In this document: one piece after another, positions 1 through 9,147 of the stretch
Numbering within the stretch: the first letter of the stretch is position 1
Layout: each line of letters opens with the position of its first letter
Source of the DNA: Trinickia mobilis
Lineage (GTDB): Bacteria > Pseudomonadota > Gammaproteobacteria > Burkholderiales > Burkholderiaceae
Assembly: GCF_017315705.1 (NCBI RefSeq)
Contig: NZ_JAFLRF010000018.1
Span: 61,133-125,132, forward strand
Length of the DNA stretch: 64,000 nt
Reading direction: 5' to 3'
Made by a program: the position numbers and the translations under genes
The notes under the pieces: model-generated
Told to the model about the DNA's origin: nothing
What the model saw: only the letters and a program-made list of their open reading frames with translations
Database searches by the model: none

Positions 1-1359
1 GGCGATCGCATCCCTTCCATCCGGCAGACGAGCCAGCATCGGCAGATCAGCATCACGACGGTGCTGCACGCGTATCTGCTGCTCGAAAGCAAGGGCATCG
101 TCGAAAGCCGTCCGCAGTCCGGTTTTTTCGTGAGGCTGCCCGCCGGCGCCGGCGGCCGGGTCGAGAACGCGCTGCGCACGTCGAAGCCGATTGCCGTCTC
201 GGCGCAGGTCGACGTGAGCCGGCTCGTGCTTTCGACCTTGCGCTCGATCCGCAGCGGCTCGGCGATACCGCTCGGCTCGCCTTATCCCGATCCGAAGCTT
301 TTTCCGTCCGACAAGATCAGCCGCTACGGTTCCGCGATCGTGCGCCGCAAGTCGCAATGGGGCGTCACCGACGAACTGCCGCCCGGCAACCCGGAATTGA
401 TCCGGCAAATCGCGCGTCGCTATTTGGAAAACGGCGAGCCGGTCGATCCCAACGAGATCGTCGTCACGGTCGGCGCGACCGAGGCGATCAATCTCTGCCT
501 GCAGGCGGTCGCGAAACCGGGGGACACGGTGGCGGTCGAGTCGCCGACGTACTACGCGATGCTGCATGCGATCGAACGTATGGGCATGCGCGCGATCGAG
601 GTCGCGACGCATCCGGACGAGGGCATCGATCTCGGCGCACTCGCGGCGATCCTGGACAAGGCGCGCATCGCGGCCTGCATGGTGATGCCGAATTTCCAGA
701 ATCCGCTCGGGTTTCAAATGCCCGAGGAGAAGAAGCGCGAGCTGGTGGACCTGCTCGCGCGGCACAACGTGCCCGTCATCGAGAGCGATGTCTACCAGGA
801 ACTGTATTTCGGCGACTCGCATCCGCGCTCGTTGAAATCGTTCGACACGAACGGGCTCGTGCTGCACTGCGCGTCGTTTTCGAAGAGCCTGACCTCGGCC
901 TACCGGATCGGCTGGGCGATGGCCGGGCGCTTTCACGAGCAGGTGGAAAAGCTCAAGTTCCTCAATACGCTGACCACACCCTCCGTTCCGCAGCTCGCCA
1001 TCGCCGAGTACCTGAAGAACGACGGCTACGAGCATCACTTGCGGCGCGTGCGCAAGGTGTACGCGCAGCAGGCGAACCTGATGACGGCCACCGTCAAGCG
1101 CTTCTTTCCCGAGGGCACGCGGACCTCGCACCCGATGGGCGGCTACGTCCTCTGGGTAGAGCTGCCGCCGGCCGTCGACTCGATGAGGCTTTACCAACTC
1201 GCGCTCGAAAACGGCATCACGATCGGGCCGGGCTATATGTTCTCGGCGACGAACAGCTACCGCAATTTCATCCGCCTCAACTACAGCTACACGTGGTCGC
1301 CCGAAATCGAAGAGGCCTTGATCACGCTGGGCAAGCTCGTGACGGCGTGCATGCGCTGA
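1..1359 (+). CDS. MocR-type GntR/aminotransferase regulator, 5' truncated by the window edge
   Basis: PLP-dependent transcriptional regulator: a winged-helix GntR DNA-binding domain fused to a fold-type I aminotransferase-like domain. The reading frame is open from base 1 and already encodes wing residues (RIPSIRQ, then a long helix and GIVESRPQSGFFVR), so the start lies outside the window; the GTG at 61 is internal. The aminotransferase part shows NPELIRQIARRY, VTVGATEAINLCLQA, the PNFQNPLG segment and SFSKSLTSAYRIGW with the PLP-binding lysine. The 3' end overlaps the convergent FAD oxidoreductase by 38 bp. The family is clear; the target operon is not visible. Confidence 0.9.
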   Translation, partial: GDRIPSIRQTSQHRQISITTVLHAYLLLESKGIVESRPQSGFFVRLPAGAGGRVENALRTSKPIAVSAQVDVSRLVLSTLRSIRSGSAIPLGSPYPDPKLFPSDKISRYGSAIVRRKSQWGVTDELPPGNPELIRQIARRYLENGEPVDPNEIVVTVGATEAINLCLQAVAKPGDTVAVESPTYYAMLHAIERMGMRAIEVATHPDEGIDLGALAAILDKARIAACMVMPNFQNPLGFQMPEEKKRELVDLLARHNVPVIESDVYQELYFGDSHPRSLKSFDTNGLVLHCASFSKSLTSAYRIGWAMAGRFHEQVEKLKFLNTLTTPSVPQLAIAEYLKNDGYEHHLRRVRKVYAQQANLMTATVKRFFPEGTRTSHPMGGYVLWVELPPAVDSMRLYQLALENGITIGPGYMFSATNSYRNFIRLNYSYTWSPEIEEALITLGKLVTACMR

Positions 1360-2431
1360 CGGCGCCGATTCCCCGCTTCGGCGCTTCCCCGCTTCTGCGA
1401 CGGATGTTCAGGCGCGACAGCAGCTGGTCCGACGCGTTCATCGCGAACGACGGCTTGCCGGGCAAGACGCACAGCACGTCGTCGCAGACCTCCTCGACGA
1501 AGCTGCGGCTCGCTCGCGATCGTTTGCCGAGTGCGGCGCTTTCGGTTTCCAGCGTCATATAGATGCCGCGGACCCGGCCGGCTTCGCTCAAGCCCGGCAG
1601 CGTCGCGCGCAGCGTATCGAGCTGCTGTTCGAGCCGCGCGAGATCGATGCGATGGTTCTTGTCGGTCCGGATCGGGCTCGTGCCGTGCGTGTACAGCAGC
1701 ACGGTCGAGCCGTCCGCCGTGTATTGCGGCGCGATCGACATCTGCGCATCGGGCACCACGATGCTTCCGTTCGCGACGGCACCGCGCATCGTGACGACCT
1801 GGCACACCCGCGTTTCTATCGTCAAGCTCGTTTCCACGCCGGGGATGGTGCTCAGCACCTTGGGCGTGTTGACCCCGGCGCAGACGATGAGCTTTCCGGC
1901 CGTGATCAGCTGGTCGCCCGCGAAAAGGCGATAGCCCTGCCAGCAACGGCTGACATGCCTGATCGGGCCGCACCTTAGCAGGTCGCGATTCGCCTGGCGC
2001 AGCTTGGCGACGAGCTCGCGGCCGTCGAGCAACATGTGGGGGAACGAAAACACCTCTTTCAGGCGGTGTCCGCTCAAGAGCCCGGTCTTGACCGACGTCC
2101 GCGCATAGGGGACGTCGAGCGCGTCCCAGGTCTGGGTCCACCGGCTGCTGTCGTCCACAAAGCCGACATAGGATTCGGTCGAGCGGATACGGACGCCGAG
2201 CCGTCGAATCATGTTTTGCCAGCTCGGGTAGGTGTCGCGAAGCTGGCTCGTCAATTCGCGCTCGGCATAGAAGTGTCCGCGGTGCACGTAGAACGGCAGG
2301 CGGTGCGTCTGGCCGTCGCCGGCGTGCGAATCGGGTTCGACACAGCAGACGTTCAAGCCGAGCGCGCGCATTCTGTCCAAAACGACCAGTGCCTGGATGC
2401 CGGTGCCGATGATGACGTAGTCGCAATTCAT
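1322..2431 (-). CDS. FAD-dependent oxidoreductase (DAO family)
   Basis: 369-aa flavoprotein. The N-terminus MNCDYVIIGTGIQALVVLDR is a Rossmann beta-alpha-beta fold with a GxGxxA-type dinucleotide loop for FAD. Residues about 190-230 (LIVCAGVNTPKVL) look like the second FAD contact of D-amino-acid oxidase or glycine oxidase-like enzymes. An AGAGGAGA ribosome site about 10 bases before the ATG supports the start. The substrate is not recognisable. The gene converges on and overlaps the MocR gene by 38 bp, and its leader contains a 109-bp element repeated at about 38.5 kb. Confidence 0.8.
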   Translation of the reverse strand: MNCDYVIIGTGIQALVVLDRMRALGLNVCCVEPDSHAGDGQTHRLPFYVHRGHFYAERELTSQLRDTYPSWQNMIRRLGVRIRSTESYVGFVDDSSRWTQTWDALDVPYARTSVKTGLLSGHRLKEVFSFPHMLLDGRELVAKLRQANRDLLRCGPIRHVSRCWQGYRLFAGDQLITAGKLIVCAGVNTPKVLSTIPGVETSLTIETRVCQVVTMRGAVANGSIVVPDAQMSIAPQYTADGSTVLLYTHGTSPIRTDKNHRIDLARLEQQLDTLRATLPGLSEAGRVRGIYMTLETESAALGKRSRASRSFVEEVCDDVLCVLPGKPSFAMNASDQLLSRLNIRRRSGEAPKRGIGAVSACTPSRACPA

Positions 2432-2569
2432 GATGTTTCCATCTCCTCTAGATATAGCGAAGCAAAGCCGTCCGCGGGATTGGGGCGGCTCGCGGTTTCG
2501 GTCTCATGCGAGCGATCACGAATCCATTCGCAATCGATTCGGATAACGAAGGATGTCGTTCTCGAGGTT

Positions 2570-2678
2570 GTCCTTCAGAGCTCGAGCCACATCGCGCGAT
2601 GCGTCATGGCGACGGGTGGACTATAAAAGGACGCGCCGAATTAATCTGTTGGAAAAGTATGTCGCGCGGTTTCAATGC
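2570..2678 (-). repeat. Dispersed ~109-bp leader element, copy 1
   Basis: Lies in the 367-bp gap upstream of the FAD oxidoreductase. It aligns nearly without gaps with 38448-38555. Identical blocks include GACTATAAAAGGACGCGC, GCCACATCG, TGGCGACGG and AAAGTATGTCGCG. Both copies lie upstream of minus-strand genes in the same orientation. On the minus strand a conserved GAAGGAC occurs at the 3' end; in copy 2 it is the ribosome site of the next gene. The function is unknown: structured leader RNA, promoter module or non-coding repeat. Confidence 0.7.
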
Positions 2679-2798
2679 GCTCTTGGGGACAGGGCCTGTT
2701 ATTGGCGTGAAATCGTACGGGCCGGAAATTAGCCGGGAATGAGAGACCTGATGTATGCGACGGGAGATAAAGGCTTTCGGCTAGCTTGGCTTCGATGT

Positions 2799-4004
2799 TC
2801 ACAGACGTTGCCAAAACCGCGCGACGGCCGGATGAATCTCGTCGCGCCACGTCGGGCCCATGAACAAGCCGTAGTGATCGCAGTTCGCAATCGTGAGCCC
2901 GAGACGCTTGCCCTCGGCGACGCCGCTGCATAGCGCTTGCGCCGCATGCGTCTGCTGGGCCCCGGTGATGGTGTCGCGCGCGCCCTCCACGGTGCACAGC
3001 GCGATCGACGATAGCGCCTGCGGACGCACGTCGCGCCCCTTGACCTGCCATGTGCCGCGCGCCAACTGCTGTTCGTGGAATATCACCTGCAGTGTGTCAA
3101 GAAAGTAATGCTCGTCCATGTCGAGCACCGCCGCGTATTCGCCCATTTGCCGAAGACTGCGCGCAATGCCCTCCGAGTCGGCCGCGGCCTGGCTCGACCA
3201 GTAGTCCGCTTCGAGTTCCCATTTGTGGTGCGGGTAGGCCGCGGCGATGGCGGCTTGCTGGTAGTAGCCGGGATACACGCGGCGCCCGGCGCCCGCGTAG
3301 GGCGGCGGGACCGTATCGATGAGCGTGCGGCGGAACCAGTCGACGCTGTGCGATTGCGCAAAGCGGGCGAGCCCGGTCGGGTTGAGGCGCGCATCGATGG
3401 GGCCGCCCATCAGCGTGAGGCTCGCTGCGGGCGTTGCGCCGTCGCTTGCAAGCAGCGCGAGGGCGGCGAGCGTGGGCACGGTCGCCTGGCAAACGGCGAC
3501 GACATGAATGCGCTCGCTGCCGATCTTGCGCAGGAAACGTTCGATGACGAGCACGTAGTCGTCGAGGCCGAAGCCGCCGTCCGCGAGCGGCACGTCGCGG
3601 GCGTCGGCCCAGTCGGTCAGGTAGACGTCGCCGTCTTGCAGCAGCGCTTGGACGGTCTCGCGCAGCATGACCGCATGGTGGCCCGCAAGCGGCGCGCAGA
3701 TCAGGATATCGAGCGCCTTGCGGCGGCGCGTGCGGGGCGCGCTGTCCGGCTCGCGCGAGAAGTGGCGGAGCACGCAAAACGGTGTGCTGTCGGCGACGCG
3801 CTCGGCGACCGGTACCGTGCGTGAGCCGATCGTCACCGACGCAATGGAGAACGGAGGGACCTCGGCAGAGTGCGGCTGCAGGAGTGTGGAAAGCCAGTCC
3901 GAGCCGAAGCGCGCGGGCCAGCCCCAGGCGCCCGCGCCGAACGAGGCCCATGCGCCGGCGGCGCGGATCAGGTTGCGCTGCGCTTCAATCCATGCGTACC
4001 ACAT
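2799..4004 (-). CDS. phaZ: Intracellular polyhydroxybutyrate depolymerase (PhaZ)
   Basis: 401-aa alpha/beta-hydrolase that mobilises intracellular PHB granules. The start MWYAWIEAQRNLIR is the usual PhaZ N-terminus and has AGGAG six bases upstream, so the longer frame upstream is not used. A cysteine nucleophile replaces serine in VVAVCQATVPTLAA (Cys172), with Asp344 (EGARDTITG) and His377 (NCDHYGLF). The spacings (172 and 33 residues) equal those of the Cys183-Asp355-His388 triad of Ralstonia PhaZa1 as I recall it. The C-terminal half is the PHB_depo_C region ending FWQRL. It is followed on the same strand by nothing obviously related. Confidence 0.93.
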   Translation of the reverse strand: MWYAWIEAQRNLIRAAGAWASFGAGAWGWPARFGSDWLSTLLQPHSAEVPPFSIASVTIGSRTVPVAERVADSTPFCVLRHFSREPDSAPRTRRRKALDILICAPLAGHHAVMLRETVQALLQDGDVYLTDWADARDVPLADGGFGLDDYVLVIERFLRKIGSERIHVVAVCQATVPTLAALALLASDGATPAASLTLMGGPIDARLNPTGLARFAQSHSVDWFRRTLIDTVPPPYAGAGRRVYPGYYQQAAIAAAYPHHKWELEADYWSSQAAADSEGIARSLRQMGEYAAVLDMDEHYFLDTLQVIFHEQQLARGTWQVKGRDVRPQALSSIALCTVEGARDTITGAQQTHAAQALCSGVAEGKRLGLTIANCDHYGLFMGPTWRDEIHPAVARFWQRL

Positions 4005-4065
4005 GGTTGCTCCTGTCTGCACCGCACGCCTTGATGTACTGACCGTTTCCGCGCATTGCACCGCG

Positions 4066-4905
4066 TCAAAACTGGTAATCGACCGAGACCGAAAGCACGA
4101 CGCCGGTCGCGCGTTGCGTGATCGGGCTGTGCGCAGCGGACCCGGCCAGTTGCTGAATCGCCGTTTCGCTGTTCACGATCCAGTGCTTGGCCGGCAGCCA
4201 CGTCGCACTGATGCCGAGCCCGTACGATTTCACCCCGGCCGACGCGCGATACTGCGGATAGCCGGAGTGCGCCGCTTGCGTCGCGTTCACGCCGAACCAG
4301 CTATTCATATACGTCGAGTCCGCGAAAGTCACCGACGGCCCCGCGAACCAGACAAACGTCTTCGAGCTGCCGGGCAGCGGCAGGTAGGCGCCGATATCGC
4401 CGATCCAGCCATCGGCGCCGCCGATGTTGCGGCGGATATCGGCGCGGATGTCGAGCGGAAATGTCTCTGAGATCACGTAGTCGCCGAAGAGTTTCAGCGC
4501 GGGCGCCGGGTTGATGTTGCCAAGCCCGTACAGATGTTCGTAATCGCTCGATTCGCGGCGGCCGAGATCGTACGTGACGGCGAACGCGAGATGCCAGTTC
4601 CGGCCGCTCAGAAAATTGACGCCCGCGCCATCGCCCGTCGATAGAAAGAGGAGGTTGCGGTAGCGGATATCGATGCTCGGTCCGGCCAGCACGTGGTAAC
4701 GCGAGGACCCGTCGTAGAGCGGCTGAAACGCCATGCCGGGCCCGACGCGGATGCGCCACGCCGGCAGCTGAGGCGTGTACATCCGCTCGAGCGTGATGCC
4801 TGCGGAATACTGCCACTCGGCGAGCGGCGACGGCGTTTGCGCAACGGCCGCGCTGGGCGAAGCCAAGCCGATGACGGCAAGGGCGGCCACGGGTCGCATG
4901 TCCAT
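4066..4905 (-). CDS. MipA/OmpV-family outer-membrane protein
   Basis: 279 aa. A signal peptide (MDMRPVAALAVIGLASPSAAVAQ) precedes a series of short amphipathic beta-strands rich in aromatic residues, ending SVSVDYQF with the C-terminal Phe typical of outer-membrane barrels. Patterns such as YDGSSRYHVLAGPSIDIRYR and ASAGVKSYGLGISATWL fit the MipA/OmpV scaffold family. AGGAG seven bases before ATGGACATG at 4905 picks this start over two upstream in-frame methionines. MipA-like proteins have been linked to murein hydrolase scaffolding; the role here is unknown. Confidence 0.8.
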   Translation of the reverse strand: MDMRPVAALAVIGLASPSAAVAQTPSPLAEWQYSAGITLERMYTPQLPAWRIRVGPGMAFQPLYDGSSRYHVLAGPSIDIRYRNLLFLSTGDGAGVNFLSGRNWHLAFAVTYDLGRRESSDYEHLYGLGNINPAPALKLFGDYVISETFPLDIRADIRRNIGGADGWIGDIGAYLPLPGSSKTFVWFAGPSVTFADSTYMNSWFGVNATQAAHSGYPQYRASAGVKSYGLGISATWLPAKHWIVNSETAIQQLAGSAAHSPITQRATGVVLSVSVDYQF

Positions 4906-5243
4906 CGATGGGCTCCTCATGGATCGCGATCGATTCCCGGATGGGGGGCAAGTCAGTGCTGCACAGCATAACGTAACGCTGCCGCAGCGCGGCAATCCGA
5001 CTCGATAGACCGCCTGTCTACTCGGGTATGGGTGCGCACGAGGCAACGGCTATGCCTGGCTTGCTGCCGGGGGGCTTGCGGCGGCGCAAACTGGCACCCA
5101 TCCCCCCCGTTTTCTAAACTTGTTGTTGCACTGTCATGTGCAGACCCGGGGATGGGCATCCGCATCGCGCGAATTCCGGCCGCTCTGCGGTCGATCGGCC
5201 CGGCCATTCACCGGCATGTACTCACCACCATGACGAGGGCTAG
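4906..5243. other. Intergenic region between divergent genes
   Basis: 338 bp separating the MipA-like gene (leftward) and a small unknown gene (rightward). It must hold both promoters. I see no clear -35/-10 pair, RNA gene or repeat in it. Confidence 0.5.
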
Positions 5244-5555
5244 ATGAGCATTCTTTCGCAGAGCGATAACTGGCGAGATATCGCCGCCACACTGGGACAC
5301 TATTTCGAGTCGCGTTCCATCCCCTTTCACATCGAAGAGCGCGCCAACGGCACGCTGCATATCGGCTTCGACTCCGCCGGCCATCCGGCGACGGTGACGG
5401 TCTCGTTCGACGAAAGCGCGTATCGCGATCTCGAAAGCTTCGACGATGAAGCCAAACGCCGCGCGCTTTCGCGCATCGAATCCGAATTCGCCCGCCTGAT
5501 GAACCGGGGCGGACCGTCTGCGCTAGCGGGCGAGTTCCGCATCCACCGCGTGTGA
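5244..5555 (+). CDS. Small conserved-looking hypothetical protein
   Basis: 103 aa, soluble, slightly acidic, no signal peptide or membrane segment. Beta-rich N-terminal half (IEERANGTLHIGFDSAG, ATVTVSFDE) and a helical, charged C-terminal half (DDEAKRRALSRIESEFARLM). The start is supported by a purine-rich GAGGGCTAG directly upstream, and codon use matches the neighbours. No family recognised; the short beta then helix arrangement resembles small dimeric regulatory folds, but that is only an impression. Confidence 0.65.
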   Translation: MSILSQSDNWRDIAATLGHYFESRSIPFHIEERANGTLHIGFDSAGHPATVTVSFDESAYRDLESFDDEAKRRALSRIESEFARLMNRGGPSALAGEFRIHRV

Positions 5556-5605
5556 CCCGGCACGCGCCGGCGTTCCGGCGGCGCGGCCGGAACCCTGCCC
5601 CTCCC

Positions 5606-5986
5606 TCAGCGCGGATGCCCCGCGGCGCGAGGATTCGGGTTCGCGCCGGGGGGCGTCGCCGGCGGCCGCTCGATCGCCTGCAGCCGCCAGAATCCGCTGA
5701 TCGGCGCGAGCCGCGTGGCGGATAACCACGACGCAGCCCCCTGCGTGGCCGACAGGCGCCCGCGGACGTCCACCTGCAAATCATGCAGCGTGATCAGTGC
5801 GGTTTCGTTGCCGGCAGCGTGCAGCAGCGTGACGGCGCCCGTAATTTGCGTTTCGCCGGTCTGCGGCAATTCGATGCCGGAACTCGATTGACGCGACCAT
5901 TTGCGGCTCATCGTGTCGAGCCATAGCAGGGCGTAGTCGTGGCAGAAAGTCGGGTCCGAGCAGTTGACCAGGATCGAAAGACGCAT
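5606..5986 (-). CDS. Hypothetical protein
   Basis: 126 aa. ATG at 5986 has AGGAGA at good spacing (TTCAGGAGACACGTC), preferred over an in-frame ATG 36 bases upstream. The N-terminus reads MRLSILVNCSDPTFCHDYALLWLDTMSRKW, with no export signal; the middle is beta-rich and hydrophobic; the tail is Pro-rich and low complexity (PPATPPGANPNPRAAGHPR). No family recognised. Confidence 0.55.
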   Translation of the reverse strand: MRLSILVNCSDPTFCHDYALLWLDTMSRKWSRQSSSGIELPQTGETQITGAVTLLHAAGNETALITLHDLQVDVRGRLSATQGAASWLSATRLAPISGFWRLQAIERPPATPPGANPNPRAAGHPR

Positions 5987-6099
5987 GACGTGTCTCCTGA
6001 AGTGCCTGCTGCCATATTTCAATTAGCTTTCGATTGACCTTGATCTGGCTGAAAAGCTGCGCGCAAGGCGCATGCCGCGCAAGAAATGACTAGCGCGAT

Positions 6100-6603
6100 T
6101 CAGCCGCTGTCGCGGTTCGTGTAGTGCGATACGAGTGCAAGGGCGGCGGCAAACTTGAGCGCGCAATCGACCAGCGACAAATAGAACCCGGTTCGCAGCA
6201 CGTTGTATTCGAGCGGCAAGTCGAGTCCGATGGCGATCACGCTGACGGCGCAGACGAACGTGAAGAGCACGCGCGCGCCGCGTACGCCGCGCAGCGTGCA
6301 GACGACGAGCACGACCAGCAGCGCCTTCGAGAACAGAAGCGCGAGCGTTTGCGCGATGCCGCCGCTGCCGTGCACTTCCCACGGAATGACGACGAACGAC
6401 CAGACGCACACGCCGATGACGAGCGCGCGCGTCATCATGCCCAGCCGGCGCGCGCGGCCGCGCGCGCCCGCAGGCCGGCGGGCAGCGCCGATGTGGCCGG
6501 CATCGTGGGCGGCCGAGTGCTCGCGCTCGGCAGGTTCGGCGGTTCGATGGCCGAATTCGCGTCCGATCATAAGAGTGCTTCCGTTGAGGAAGGCGCGTGC
6601 CAT
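6100..6603 (-). CDS. Small polytopic inner-membrane protein
   Basis: Up to 167 aa. A polar N-terminal 55 residues precede about four hydrophobic helices (MTRALVIGVCVWSFVVIPW, QTLALLFSKALLVVLVVCTL, LFTFVCAVSVIAIGLDL, LSLVDCALKFAAALALV). The start is uncertain: ATG at 6603 has no clear ribosome site; ATG at 6570 (GGAAG upstream) or the double ATG before the first helix are alternatives. No family recognised. Confidence 0.55.
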   Translation of the reverse strand: MARAFLNGSTLMIGREFGHRTAEPAEREHSAAHDAGHIGAARRPAGARGRARRLGMMTRALVIGVCVWSFVVIPWEVHGSGGIAQTLALLFSKALLVVLVVCTLRGVRGARVLFTFVCAVSVIAIGLDLPLEYNVLRTGFYLSLVDCALKFAAALALVSHYTNRDSG

Positions 6604-6949
6604 GCCGCAATCGCGTTGCGTGGTCCCCGTGCGTTCAATTCGAACTATACGGCCAACAAAACACCGCTTAATGACATTTTTGTTGAGCTAACGACTTACG
6701 GGGTTTTCCGCAATTGTCTGCGGAGTGAGCGAGCCGGATCGAGACCGTGCAACGACACGCCATCAGGCGATGGCAGAAGGCGTTGTACGGTTGGCAGAGT
6801 TTGGCGGGACGGGGCGATTGCTCGAAGCGCGACGCAACCCGACACTCGATCTCATCGACGCGCATCGCGAATTCACGGCAAAGGACGGTTCGTCAGCGTG
6901 TCGCTTCGATCCATCCACCCACTCGACCCGACCTGACCTGGAGAACCTC
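6604..6949. other. Divergent intergenic region, AT-richer core
   Basis: 346 bp between the membrane protein and the HD-domain gene. The segment around 6630-6720 is AT-richer than its surroundings and is the likely promoter zone. An open frame runs into the HD gene from the left, but only the ATG at 6950 has a ribosome site. No RNA gene or repeat seen. Confidence 0.5.
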
Positions 6950-7648
6950 ATGGCCACGACCATCGCCGGCATCAAGATCCCCGACAGCCAACTCGCGCGC
7001 GCCGCCACTGAACTGGTGCGCGACACCGAACCGGACCTGCTGTACAACCACTCGCGGCGCGTGTTCCTGTTCGGCGCGCTCGCAGGCGAACGCAAGCGGC
7101 TCGACTACAATCCCGAGCTGCTCTACATCGGCGCGATGTTCCATGACATGGGGCTCGTCGAAGCGTACAGCAGCCCGTCGAATCGCTTCGAAGTCGACGG
7201 AGCGAACGCCGCGCGCGACTTTCTCAAGCGATACGGCGTGAACGATTACGACATCGAGCAGGTGTGGATGTCGATCGCGCTGCACACGACGCCCGGCGTG
7301 CCGGAGCATATGAAGCCCGTGGTCGCGCTGGTGACGGCCGGTGTCGAGATGGATGTCCTCGGGCTCGCGTACCACGAGTTCGCCGATGAAGCGCGCATTC
7401 AAGTCGTGGCCGCGCATCCGCGCGAAAAGGACTTCAAGAACGGCATCATCGACGCGTTCGCGCGCGGTACGATCAAGAAGCCCGAGACCACGTTCGGCAA
7501 CGTGAAAGCCGATGTGCTCGAGCTGCGCGATCCGCAATACAAGCGGCTGAACTTCTGCCAGATCATCCTGGGTTCTGCGTGGGACGACAGCCAGAGTCAT
7601 GTTCATCACGCCGGGTGCGCGTGCAGCGAATCGCCGGTTTCCGGTTGA
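6950..7648 (+). CDS. HD-domain hydrolase, cyanamide-hydratase-like
   Basis: 232 aa. The HD-superfamily metal site is visible as NHSRRVFLFG (first His), then MFHDMGL (the HD pair) and SIALHTTPG (later His). FEVDGANAARDFL between them matches cyanamide hydratase/Ddi-like HD proteins. TGGAGAA lies just before the ATG at 6950, and similarity starts at MATTIAGIKIPDSQ, so upstream in-frame codons were excluded. The Cys-rich tail (HHAGCACSESPVSG) is unusual. Family assignment is good; the true substrate is unknown. Confidence 0.8.
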   Translation: MATTIAGIKIPDSQLARAATELVRDTEPDLLYNHSRRVFLFGALAGERKRLDYNPELLYIGAMFHDMGLVEAYSSPSNRFEVDGANAARDFLKRYGVNDYDIEQVWMSIALHTTPGVPEHMKPVVALVTAGVEMDVLGLAYHEFADEARIQVVAAHPREKDFKNGIIDAFARGTIKKPETTFGNVKADVLELRDPQYKRLNFCQIILGSAWDDSQSHVHHAGCACSESPVSG

Positions 7649-7664
7649 GATCCAGCGGCTTCGA

Positions 7665-8492
7665 TCAGCCCGGCGCTGCCGCAGTCAGTTGCGCGTAAAC
7701 GTCGTGCGACAGTTGCAGCAGCGTCGCGCGGTCCATGCCGCCCGAGATCGCATAGCCGAAGTCGCCGTCGACCCAATAGAACACATTGACCGAGCCGTCC
7801 TGATACAGCTTGAACGCCGTCGTGTTCGAACGGGCCTTCCGGTGCGAGATGCACAGCGTCACGCGCTCGTCCTTCGCGTTGCGGTACATGAACTGCGCGA
7901 CCGGGCCGTCGTCGCCTTGCAGAATGCGTCCGCCCATCAGATCGAGCCCGCTTTTCGTGAGGTTCGGCGGCCGGACGTCGGTGCCGAGCTTGTTGGCGAG
8001 CATCTGCACGAAGTCCTGTTCCTGGTCCTCGCCCATCATGCCGGCGGGGCGGTAAACGGACGGCATGTAGACCACGTGCGCGAAGGCGGCCTGGCGCGCG
8101 AGCGGATCGGCGGTTTCGTAGCTGACCGCATGCGTATTGCCGCTGCCGGGCGACGCCGGCGCCAGCCCATCCTTGCCCAGGTTCGTGCCGACGCCGATGC
8201 CCACGCCGATCACGAGCGCAGCCGCGAGGCCCGCAAATTGCGGCCAGTTCGCAGCCTGCAGCCAGCGGCGCGGCACGGGTGTCTGCAGGCGCTTCGGCAC
8301 GGGCTCGCTGAGCACGCGGTCGTAGCGCTCATGAAACAGGCTGTTGAGCGAGAAATAGTCGCTCACGCGCGCGGCGAGATCGGGGTTGCGCTCGAGCGCT
8401 TGCTCGACCAAGAGGCGCCGCTCGTCGGACAGCGTCCCGTCCACGTAGGCATGAATGTCTTCGTCTTCGATCGGAGTGTGTTGGTCGCTCAT
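7665..8492 (-). CDS. Membrane anti-sigma factor
   Basis: 275 aa. The N-terminal cytoplasmic part (EDEDIHAYVDGTLSDERRLLVEQAL) is the helix typical of anti-ECF sigma domains. One membrane helix at about 75-95 (FAGLAAALVIGVGIGVG) is followed by a periplasmic domain. Its start overlaps the sigma gene stop by 4 bp (ATGA), the usual translational coupling of sigma and anti-sigma. Role inferred: hold the upstream ECF sigma factor inactive until an envelope or oxidative signal. No HxxxCxxC zinc motif is visible. Confidence 0.8.
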   Translation of the reverse strand: MSDQHTPIEDEDIHAYVDGTLSDERRLLVEQALERNPDLAARVSDYFSLNSLFHERYDRVLSEPVPKRLQTPVPRRWLQAANWPQFAGLAAALVIGVGIGVGTNLGKDGLAPASPGSGNTHAVSYETADPLARQAAFAHVVYMPSVYRPAGMMGEDQEQDFVQMLANKLGTDVRPPNLTKSGLDLMGGRILQGDDGPVAQFMYRNAKDERVTLCISHRKARSNTTAFKLYQDGSVNVFYWVDGDFGYAISGGMDRATLLQLSHDVYAQLTAAAPG

Positions 8493-9007
8493 CGCACCAC
8501 CTGTAGTTTTGCGCCGGGCTGCGTGCCCGCCATCAATGCTCTCAGCCGTTCCCGCCCGCGCGACAGCCGCGACATCACAGTGCCGATCGGGATGTCCAGC
8601 GCGAGCGCGACATCCGTATAGCTCATCTCTTCGAGACCGACCAGCAGCACCACCGCGCGCTGTTCGGCGGGCAGGCGTTGCAGCGCGTAGTCGAGATCGC
8701 GCACTTCGAGCGCTCGCGTCGGGTTCGCCTGGACGGCGAATTCGCCCTCGGGAACCGCGTCGTCATCCACCGACACGTGCACGGCGCGCGTCGACGCCTT
8801 GCGCACTTGATTTGCAAATACGTTGTGCATGATCGTAAAGAGCCATGCGCGCAGATCGGTGCCTGCCTGGAAACGCTCGGTCCGGCTCAGGGCGCGCTCG
8901 AGCGTGTCCTGGACCAGATCGTCCGCCAAGTCGCGATTGTTGACGAGCGCCCTGGCGTAGCGCCGCAAACGCGGCACGTGGTCCATCAACTCGTTACGGA
9001 TGTCCAT
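8489..9007 (-). CDS. ECF-type RNA polymerase sigma factor
   Basis: 172 aa. Region 2 is RYARALVNNRDLADDLVQDTLERAL followed by LRAWLFTIMHNVFANQVRK; region 4 is ALQRLPAEQRAVVLLVGLEEMSY then IPIGTVMSRLSRGRERLR. No region 1.1 or 3. It is coupled to the anti-sigma gene. A GGAATAA-N13-GTGTTTG motif 64-90 bases upstream recurs before two neighbouring genes, so the factor probably transcribes its own operon and the adjacent peroxidase operon. Confidence 0.92.
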   Translation of the reverse strand: MDIRNELMDHVPRLRRYARALVNNRDLADDLVQDTLERALSRTERFQAGTDLRAWLFTIMHNVFANQVRKASTRAVHVSVDDDAVPEGEFAVQANPTRALEVRDLDYALQRLPAEQRAVVLLVGLEEMSYTDVALALDIPIGTVMSRLSRGRERLRALMAGTQPGAKLQVVR

Positions 9008-9070
9008 TTGTCATATCGATCAGGGGTTGGCGGCGCGCGCCAGTGGCTGCGAACGACGGTCATACAGGAG

Positions 9071-9097
9071 CAAACACGCTTGCGCGCAGTTTATTCC
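9071..9097 (-). promoter_or_regulatory. ECF promoter upstream of the sigma operon
   Basis: On the minus strand GGAATAA, 13 bases, GTGTTTG. The same boxes with the same spacing occur at 9936-9962 (minus) and 10024-10050 (plus), each before a gene of this cluster. Spacing and composition fit an ECF -35/-10 pair, implying autoregulation. Confidence 0.75.
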
Positions 9098-9147
9098 CGA
9101 TAACCGCAGGCCGGTAGCAGGGCGGGTTTTCATGTCGCAAAGGAGCG

